From the NCBI GenBank assembly GCA_944472135.2, contig OX235268.1, forward strand, positions 9,864,589 through 9,928,588: a DNA stretch of 64,000 nucleotides. The letters run 5' to 3'. Below, in pieces: positions 56,947 to 64,000 of this stretch. This DNA is from Trichobilharzia regenti. Lineage: Eukaryota; Platyhelminthes; Trematoda; Strigeidida; Schistosomatidae. The position numbers and the translations under genes are program-made. The notes beneath the pieces are model-generated. The model saw nothing but the letters and a program-made list of their open reading frames with translations, did no database searches and had not been told where the DNA came from. How positions within the stretch are numbered: position 1 is the stretch's first letter; every line of letters starts with the position of its first letter.

Positions 56947-58013
56947 TATATATATTAATTTTTTATACACAAGAGAATTCAATTCCCCAGAAGGCTATTC
57001 TATTCAATTCGCGAATCAGTTTTCATCGATTGACACGTTTTCGCTGATTTTATGCATATTCAACAACCTGCATACATACATACATACACCTGCTGAAAAC
57101 ATTTAGCATAGATGATAAGGATTAGCACAACACGTAGTTAGTAACTTAGTTAGTTAGTCAGTTAGTTATGCGAGATAATTTCACATATTAAATAGTATAC
57201 AAAGTGGATGGATGGATGGATGGATACATTGATTGATTCTATGAATACTAAGTGAAATTCTCCTCAAGTATTTCTAGTCCACAACTGATGTCTATATTGA
57301 CGCCATATGTAAAAGTGAGACGTCATCTGTTTCCCCGTATTTGAGGAATTAGAAGATTCTAAGGAATGAAAAAGGAGGCTGAAAACTCAGCGGATATTCT
57401 TATCCCACACTGTCCCGCCCACAATGTTCCAGAAGGTTTTGAAGGAAGCAGCCCGATTGGAAGAAGAAGAAGAAGAAGAAGGATTGACTTGTCAAAGTAG
57501 CAACACATTACGGACGGATTAAGCCACACCTTTCTTTACTAACCAACCTCATTCAGCAGCCAGCCACATAATGTCAATTTGCGACATGATGCGATGCGAT
57601 GTGAAGTATGTAGGTAGGATCACATTGACATTGGTTGGAATTCGTGGGTTATTACTAGGTTATTTCAACGACAGCAACAACAGCTGATCCAGTGGCTGGA
57701 TGATCAATGGGAGTGTTTCGTCACTTGAAAGCAGGTGGTGTTACTTACTGGTGCATCCTGTTGAAGAGTATCACAATACGTGGGGGGTGGGGAGAAATAG
57801 TTAGTTGTCCAGTAAATACCCTCTGCTTCTCAATGAATCTTTCAGCGTCTGTCTAATCCATGTGAATTAATCGATGAAATCCCTTGAAAACAACTTCTGA
57901 AAACATTAACACCCCTTTTGTTTTCATCTTCGGCCCCCCCGCCCCCACCCCCGCTTGCAGTATACAAATGTAGATTGTCAATACAGATTGTCACGTATTG
58001 AACAAACTACTTA
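56947..58013. other. Microsatellite-rich stretch without a supported gene
   Basis: Contains (GGAT)n and (AGA)n tracts and a C-rich run near 57934-57955. No gene signal. Confidence 0.5.
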
Positions 58014-58418
58014 TTAGTAGACACTTGAGATACACACCACATACTGACAAATATTCGCTTGATCACTTAGTTGATGCTGCAATGCTGTAATGCAATCGAA
58101 TCGATGTGCACTTCTACGCATTGGATTTAAGACTAACTTACTAATAGCCGAACCGAATTCACATGCATCTCCAAGGACGGTACTGACAGTATTCGCAATG
58201 AGATTCAATACACCACAAGGAATTAGCTTCTCGGTGTGTGAACTGGTATGTCTTGCGAAAGTGACGGACTGTTGCCCGGCCGGCCGGCCCATTGACCACG
58301 TGGAATAGATAAGAATGTTTCGCAGTTTGAAAGCATGAGTGATTGCAGATTCCAGTCTTACTGGAAGCACCATCTCACTAACTGTGGATGTTTGTCTGCT
58401 TTGTGATGAGTGAGGCAT
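58014..58418 (-). CDS. Long bidirectional open region, function unknown
   Basis: 134-codon minus-strand frame (58418-58014) overlapped by a 72-codon plus-strand frame (58090-58308). The minus frame has even, protein-like composition (RPAGQQSVTFARHTSSHTEK, then VLNLIANTVSTVLGDACEFG and LVLNPMRRSAHRFDC) and the region is less AT-rich than its surroundings. No domain, signal peptide or convincing splice sites are seen, and the strand cannot be fixed with certainty. It may be a single exon of a gene on either strand, or chance. Confidence 0.25.
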   Translation of the reverse strand: MPHSSQSRQTSTVSEMVLPVRLESAITHAFKLRNILIYSTWSMGRPAGQQSVTFARHTSSHTEKLIPCGVLNLIANTVSTVLGDACEFGSAISKLVLNPMRRSAHRFDCITALQHQLSDQANICQYVVCISSVY

Positions 58419-60096
58419 AGATGGGAGGAGACCAGACCAGACGAGACAAGACGGGACGGGACGGGACCTGCTTCGTCTTCAACCTAATCAAATGTAACAT
58501 TACTTAATGTCTGTCAGCTGTGAATCTTTGATTTTGAAGACAGAATTTACGCTTCATTATATGCATGCAATTCACTGACAATTATAATTCTCCTTGTCTT
58601 AATGTTAGTTAACATCGAATGAAATTTTCAAGTTTTGGTTCGCAGGGATTTTCAGTTGGTTCAAAGTACATGAACATAAACTGAACATGAACAGCTATGG
58701 AGAGAGAGAGAGAGAGATCAATCACATCAGTCAGTCCCTGAACATCGCAACTTGAAAAATTATTCTATTGCTCTCTCACCAGCAGCTGACCAGCAACAGA
58801 ATTCAATTTCCTAGAGTTGTACATCGAATTGATTGGTGAGATGGGAAATCCTCGTGAGTGACACTGGTTGTTTGGTTGGTGGTTTTGCTGCACATCTCCA
58901 AATGGAGAGAGTCAGACTTCACAGATGATTGGATTCCGTCAGTTGACTCACTCACTCACTTACTCACGCACTCAGTCGCTCATTCACTGACAGACGGACG
59001 GACGGACGGATAGAGACGGGCTATGATTGACAGTGCATTTCCCACACTTGCTGAAGAATCACACACATACACATACACAGTCGTCAACTGTTAGCCTCCC
59101 AGTTCATCGGAAGTGTTCTAGAACACAACACAACACAACACATACACTACAACTGGTTAACGCCACACACAACCTATGGAGAACATTGGTGAGCAGTGAA
59201 AGCAGTGACCCGGCGGCATATACCATGTATGTTGAGATGACATTTTTCACCTGCCGTCAGTGTTGCTCTTCTTTGTCCTTCTTTTATGTTTTCTAGTGTT
59301 ATTTCACAAGGTATCATTCACTCATTCATTCATTCATGCATTCGTTTCTTCTCTCAACTAACTAACTAACTATTTGTTGATATTCTTGGAAATAATATCG
59401 ATCTATCTACTACTTATGAATGTTGTCTGCTGTAGCATGGGCGCTACAATATCAACCTTAGAAATTGCATCTTTTTCAAAATTATTTATACTAATGATAG
59501 TAATTTAATAATAATAATAATAATTTGCATGAATTCTTCTTGTGGTTCCAATGAAAACTCGTGAATGAATGATACGGTCCAGGAGCAGGTTGACCTGACC
59601 AACTAAGGTGTGAGAATGTGGTGAATACACACTCGCCGATAGACATCCGATAAATAATCGGATGGTGACTGAGCTGCCTGCGTACAGCGAGCGATTTGAT
59701 AGGAAAAAGAATCCATGTTAGGTAAACCTAATCAGACCTAAACTGATCACCGGCTGGCTGAGTTGTCAACAGAAATATAAGTGAATGCCCCCTCTATCCA
59801 ACCCAACCTGGTAGGGAGTGAGGGAGGGAGGGGGGATGACAAATAACTGTGACAGACGGAGAGGGAGGGTGGTGAGTGGTAGGTAGTCGATTACTATCAC
59901 ACTTTGACATCATAATCACCTCATCATCATCATCATCATGATCTTGTCTAGCCTTCTCTCTAATATGTATGATTACAGTTCAGTTCAGTTGAGACAAGCG
60001 AGGTCAAATATGAAAAGTAACAGTGAAATAATAGAAATAATATAATAGAGGTTTTTGTATTTCCCAATGAATGAAAAACAAAACCAAATGGAGAGT
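58419..60096. other. Microsatellite-rich stretch without a supported gene
   Basis: Simple repeats including (GA)n near 58699-58716, (ACGG)n and (CACAA)-type tracts. The open frame at 59027-59296 is repeat-driven at its start and has no domain. Confidence 0.5.
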
Positions 60097-60133
60097 GGGG
60101 TAGGGTGGGGTGGGGTGGGGTGGGGTGGCGGGG
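60097..60133 (+). repeat. (GGGGT)n tract with G-quadruplex potential
   Basis: Six or more runs of three to four G separated by single T or TA, which satisfies the usual four-run G-quadruplex pattern on the plus strand. Confidence 0.8.
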
Positions 60134-60434
60134 TTAATGTAGTGTAGTGCAGGTTAGTGTGATGAAGTCTACTTGTGAGTGAGGAATAAAATATATACAT
60201 ATATCTCGTCAGTGAAATGTTATGAAATTTAATGACAACAATTCAGTTCAGATATATATATATACATGAGGTTGAAAATGTAAAACCCAAAAAAACAATT
60301 TATTATGAGAAATAGAACAACATATCAGACAGCAGACATATATGTCGTCGTTTAAGGCACTCACCACTCACTATTATCAATACACTATGCACTACTCTAT
60401 CTGTAGATAATAATACTTGTCACAATTTACGCTT

Positions 60435-60720
60435 AGCAATATATGGTGATGATAACCAAACTGGGGTGTGTGGGGAAGCGTGAAAATTGAAATGTCTGTC
60501 ACACAGAGGTGAAATAGGATACTCGTCATAAATGAGTAAAATGTTTCGATCTAGTACAGACCACCACCGTCATATATCACGTCATATATGTGCAAACCTA
60601 ACTAACTAGTACAAACGAATCAAAGGGGAGATACGTGTATGTTTGTGTGTTGGGACGGGCGTGATCATGATGACGGCGTTAATTCACGGATGATGAAAAC
60701 GTATACTTGTCATTAGGAAA
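60435..60720 (+). repeat. Direct repeat with 50530-50850, copy 2
   Basis: Diverged copy with shorter G-rich and ACTA tracts, same block order, 9.9 kb from copy 1. Confidence 0.7.
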
Positions 60721-61060
60721 ATGTTTACATTGTACAAGCTATTATTATTAATATTGTTATTGTTATTATTATGATTGTTCTTTCAACTATCCTTTAATTT
60801 GGCGAAAATATTCAGTCAGACATTCATTCAGACACTGATCACCTCTGATGTCAGGGTAGAGTTGTACAAATGAAAGTTGGACATAATGAGTCACCTTCTT
60901 GCTACGACAGCCTCGGCAGTGGAGGTTTACCATCAGAACTCCACATAAGTAAGCTTGTAATAGTGCGGAATTAAAAAAAATGAATCGATTAATATCAATA
61001 CAATAAAAAAATACTAAAAAAAATTAATAAAAATATGAAAGATAAAAAAAGAACAAACAA
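60721..61060. other. A-rich tract, no gene
   Basis: TTATTA repeats near 60740-60772 and long A-rich runs from 60972 on. No feature beyond low complexity. Confidence 0.5.
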
Positions 61061-61353
61061 AGATTGAAAAAGAAAAAAACAACACCAAACCGCAGAAGCT
61101 TACAACCACGCAAGGCACCAGAGTCATTTCTTATTATATTCCGTCTTACTTCACTAATCATGTACATACCACTTCCAACTTACCTTAATTTTTTTGCCTC
61201 TCTTTTGCTTTCTTCCCTCTCGATAAAATTATTTTGTTTACTATTCCTATCCTCAAACCTTCGCATTCACTCATTGTTATTGTGCCAAGCCATCCTATTT
61301 TTGTATATCGAAGTTTGCTGGTTTCCCACCAACCTTCTAGGGGGGGGATAACC
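61061..61353 (+). mobile_element. 3' internal end of an LTR retrotransposon with polypurine tract
   Basis: The 95-codon open frame ends near a purine run aggggggggata at about 61340-61350, which sits 4 bp before an LTR-like TG start. A polypurine tract directly before the 3' LTR is the expected layout of LTR elements. No protease, RT or integrase motif is seen in this short piece, so the coding assignment is weak. Confidence 0.35.
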
Positions 61354-61734
61354 TGTAGTGCACATTGTACCTTTCAACTTTTGTTTAAACTCGCTCACCC
61401 ACGGTGATACACTTTTCATCTTTTGAGTTGTGAGTCTTCCTTACGTTCATTGGTTCGCTCTCTTGTTGTGCTCTCTTTCTGCACACTCTCCGAGCCTTCC
61501 TCCAGCAACGTCTGCAGCTAAGTTGTACAGTCACTTTGTTTATTAAATCTGTTATTCAGTTACGTTAAATACAACTCATACTAAGAATTCTTTCCATTGT
61601 TAGCTTTTAAACTTTGATTGAGTTAATCAGTACTTACACGTTAGGTAGAATACTGGTAAAGTTATAAGACGGTGAAGTTTTTAGTAAGTGTGGTAATATC
61701 GAGGATTATCTTAAGTCTAGCCCCGACACTTACA
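61354..61734 (+). mobile_element. LTR of a retrotransposon (about 381 bp)
   Basis: Starts TGTAGTG and ends CACTTACA, imperfect inverted ends with the TG...CA rule, preceded by a polypurine tract. A second LTR was not found in the window and no clear target duplication flanks it. Its right end abuts exactly the third copy of the small-gene terminal region at 61735. Confidence 0.4.
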
Positions 61735-62428
61735 TGTATATCGATGTTTGTATGTATTTTCGATTGTGTGTATTTCTGAGCAGTGATTCCGACAAATGAT
61801 GACAATGCAAGCAGGTGACATGACGTGTTTTGTCACATGTGACGTGACATGCATGTATCAGATGTTCAACTATGTAAGCTCTGTGACATGCCAAAGACAT
61901 TGAGCTGTCAAAATTTCCCAAGGCAATCTCAAATGTTTTGTTTTACACATCCTCAGGGTTATTGGCGTGTCGAAGGTTCGTATAACGTGTCAATCGAGTA
62001 CATATCTTTGTCAACACTAGCGCACTTTACAATGCTACCTGATCCAGAACAATGTATTTTATTTCTCTCTTCCTTCCAGGGTTACACAACAAACATGTCG
62101 GTGAACACACTCTGTCCAGTGATGAAAGAAGTAATATTGAGAAGCGGGAAGCTTGGGAATATGCAAGTTGCTTAGTCCTAGGTCCATTTTGTCTATTCCT
62201 ACTCTTCGCTAAATGAAAATTCTCACAGCTCTTTTACATTTCCAAACATTCCAATAAATGTTTGTTGAAACATATTCATGTGTTCTCATTTGTCCATACA
62301 TATCCACCAGATAAATGATGGTGGTTACATGTTTTGTCAATCGGATTACAAAAATGTTGTGGTGTATCGAAAATTATGAAGTGCCTTCATGAAGTAGTTT
62401 GGCGCCGAGTAGACGTGTGTGTGTGTGT
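61735..62428 (+). pseudogene. Third copy (C) of the small-gene terminal exon region
   Basis: About 694 bp nearly identical to 38637-39325 of unit B (some ten differences seen by eye, sharing B-specific rather than A-specific bases). It holds the end of the intron, the strong acceptor, the whole terminal exon in the B reading frame (exon start about 62080, stop near 62214-62216) and AATAAA at 62253-62258. Exon 1, its signal peptide and promoter are missing: the copy begins at the LTR edge. It ends in a (GT)n tract near 62410-62430. Orphan exon fragment unless spliced to something upstream. Confidence 0.85.
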
Positions 62429-63660
62429 GTTAGTCCACTTAGCGCTTGTTTGTGTAAACTTTCATAATTTGCGCCTATCACTGGAGTTTCCGTCAAATTC
62501 ATGATTATCGTGTTGGCTGATGTGTGCTTACGGATGTCACTAATTTGTAAATGCAAATATATACATGTGAATTATATAGTGTTCAAGGCATTTTCTTCAA
62601 CATACGGAAACGTTTCTGAGTGAGCTAACTTGTGGGACATGCCATATATAACTCACGAAGCTTGTGAAGTGGTAGACACAAAGGTTTACATAACTGATAG
62701 CTGATAACTAGTTACACCAAGGACATCAGTCTTTGTTTATTGTTGTCACACTTAGATCTAATTTATACATGCTTGGGCTCAGTGTGTCGGTGCGCCTGTT
62801 AGATTGATTGTCAACAGAACAATTCTACAGAGAGGTTGCGTAAATGAATGACTGATTACATCTTCTGAATCCGTGCTTATTATTCCTTTTCCTTATCACT
62901 GTTCCATTAATTAGAATAGACACTCTCATATCTCGCAAAGGAATATGCATCTCCCCAAAGTTCAGAAATATCATGTCCATACAATATTGATACTAATGTA
63001 CCATGCAGCATTTTCAGTCATAGCCAACGCACTTGCATGTGTTCCGTACGATGTGCATTGATGCATTCGGAATTAAATATTCTATAGCGATAGTCCTGAT
63101 CTACCAAACACCCGTATTTAGCCTATACTGAGCATGTTACTTTCACTCCTGAACTATCCCTCTTCTATTTTATCTGTATTTTAAGACATAAATATTTCTC
63201 TGTTTGAAGTTAACGTATGACTTCGTTCGTATAGCATCAGTTACCATTCCTCAGTGTCAGATGGTCACTGATTTATAACTTACTTAATTCTTCAATAGTC
63301 ATCCACATGAATCACTATATAAGATCGCTTGGACTTTCTCTTCCCTCACAAACCGCTTATTTTGGTTTTCTAACTGCTAGTGTTTTTGTCCCTCGTATTC
63401 CTTCCTGCGCTCGTGAAAAAGACTTGCAATTTAAAGTGAGACTTTAAAGGTTGTAAGCAAATTTATTAGTGCTACATCGACCTAAATAACCGACATTTTC
63501 CTCATAAGGCACGCCTGTACATGCAAAGAGTTGTCTCAAGTCATATTTTGTGATGCTTAGCGTACTACCCAATTGCAACCGTCTTCTTCTATATTGTCTC
63601 TCAATATACTGAAAATAAATTTCATTGGATTTTATTTATTTATTTTTATTCAAAATCCAG
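62429..63660. other. Unassigned stretch upstream of the last exon
   Basis: No gene recognised. A TATA-like ctatataagatcgc at 63316-63329 might serve a gene that includes the exon at 63661, but the first exon was not found. Confidence 0.35.
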
Positions 63661-63973
63661 CAATCGCATGGCAGTTGTGCCAGTTGGCGAATATCAGAGA
63701 CGAACTAATGCAAATGTACTTTATGATCTTCAAATACGAGAATCACATATTCACGGGGAAAATCATATGTCCACTATGCTTCTATTTACTTCAAGTATTG
63801 CGGCTTTATATTCTGATTTCAACCGTATAACGAGTTATACTGCTCAATATGCACACGCTGAAAAATTCAATTTGCATAAAAAAATAGTGTTTGGCATGAA
63901 GCGATTCACAATATCGCAAGTGGGTTCCTATTCTTATGGTTCCATCTGCATTTCTTTTCATGTAAAAGTGTAG
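63661..63973 (+). CDS. Candidate terminal exon, function unknown
   Basis: Acceptor ttatttttattcaaaatccag ends at 63660. The frame is then open for 103 codons to TAG at 63971-63973. Composition is protein-like: MAVVPVGEYQRRTNANVLYD, LQIRESHIHGENHMSTMLLF, then YSDFNRITSYTAQYAHAEKF and FTISQVGSYSYGSICISFHV. An ATG occurs three codons in (63668), so a single-exon start is also possible. No family recognised. No duplicate copy is available to test selection. Confidence 0.4.
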
Positions 63974-64000
63974 AAAACGGAGTCCCCAGTGAATAATTTT

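Larger units (their letters stand above)
50530..60720. repeat. Microsatellite-saturated zone with internal repeats
   Basis: About 10 kb in which simple tandem repeats of 2-6 bp recur every few hundred bases: (GGAT)n 51241-51263, (TTTA)n 51520-51544, (AAT)n 51926-51955, (TTA)n about 52166-52236, (GTCT)n 52331-52350, (TGCC)n 52856-52884, (ACACCT)n 53035-53060, (AGCT)n 53110-53131, (ATAG)n 53596-53620, (AAT)n 53637-53660, (CTAC)n 55910-55935, (GTAA)n 56163-56187, (GGAT)n 57205-57226, (ACGG)n 58990-59010, (GGGGT)n 60097-60133. Composition is clearly different from the rest of the window. It may be a long intron or intergenic region of another gene. Confidence 0.8.

Noticed and set aside
56719..56982. 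Overlapping ORFs rich in Pro, Lys or Phe
   Set aside because: Produced by homopolymers and probably by sequencing error.
1..64000. CRISPR arrays, rRNA genes, bacterial operons or phage
   Set aside because: No spaced direct-repeat array, no rRNA-like sequence and no prokaryotic gene organisation seen; tandem repeats present are microsatellites.

Overview
The window looks like nuclear DNA of a trematode flatworm, most likely a schistosomatid (Schistosoma or Trichobilharzia type). This is inferred from four things: AT-rich sequence; debris of three retroelement lineages that dominate such genomes (Penelope-like elements with a GIY-YIG endonuclease, RTE/SR2-like elements and CR1/SR1-like elements); very short introns and tiny symmetric exons; and no bacterial-style gene packing. 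No species can be named from the sequence alone.

Layout. 0.4-7.2 kb: pieces of four Penelope-like copies plus one RTE piece. 7.7-11.0 kb: a long inverted repeat (arms about 795 bp, loop 1.7 kb) whose loop holds older copies of the same sequence. 11.2-14.0 kb, minus strand: exon-sized open blocks that join into the 3' part of a multi-exon gene for a single-pass membrane protein (vWA-like piece, EGF-like module, microexons, transmembrane exon, short tail). Seven consecutive exons agree in reading phase. 14.3-16.5 kb: a dead CR1-type element. 17.1-17.6 kb: a Penelope piece.

17.6-29.5 kb (copy A) and 31.6-42.7 kb (copy B) are a direct tandem duplication of one 11-12 kb unit, separated by a 2.1 kb spacer filled largely by another Penelope element. 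Each unit carries a Penelope copy, a minus-strand coding block whose A/B differences are mostly synonymous, a compact two-exon plus-strand gene (TATA box, signal peptide, one intron, hydrophobic C-terminus, AATAAA), and a conserved 77-codon ORF. Copy A received an RTE insertion after duplication: it has a 9 bp target duplication and B keeps the empty site. In A the small gene is frameshifted; in B it reads through to 91 residues. A third, very recent B-like copy of its terminal exon lies at 61.7-62.4 kb beside an LTR.

43.2-44.5 kb: another Penelope copy followed by a hammerhead-like 3' repeat. 45.1-48.1 kb: a nearly full-length but decayed RTE element. 49.3-49.8 kb: a possible small membrane-protein gene on the minus strand. 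50.5-60.7 kb: a compositionally distinct, microsatellite-saturated zone with internal repeats, G-rich tracts, a dead RTE piece broken up by microsatellites, one or two candidate exons, and a homopolymer patch that may be an assembly fault. 61.1-61.7 kb: 3' end of an LTR element. 63.66-63.97 kb: a candidate terminal exon.

Apart from the retroelement domains, no host protein could be named with confidence. Host exon calls rest on open frames, splice signals, phase agreement and copy-to-copy comparison by eye.
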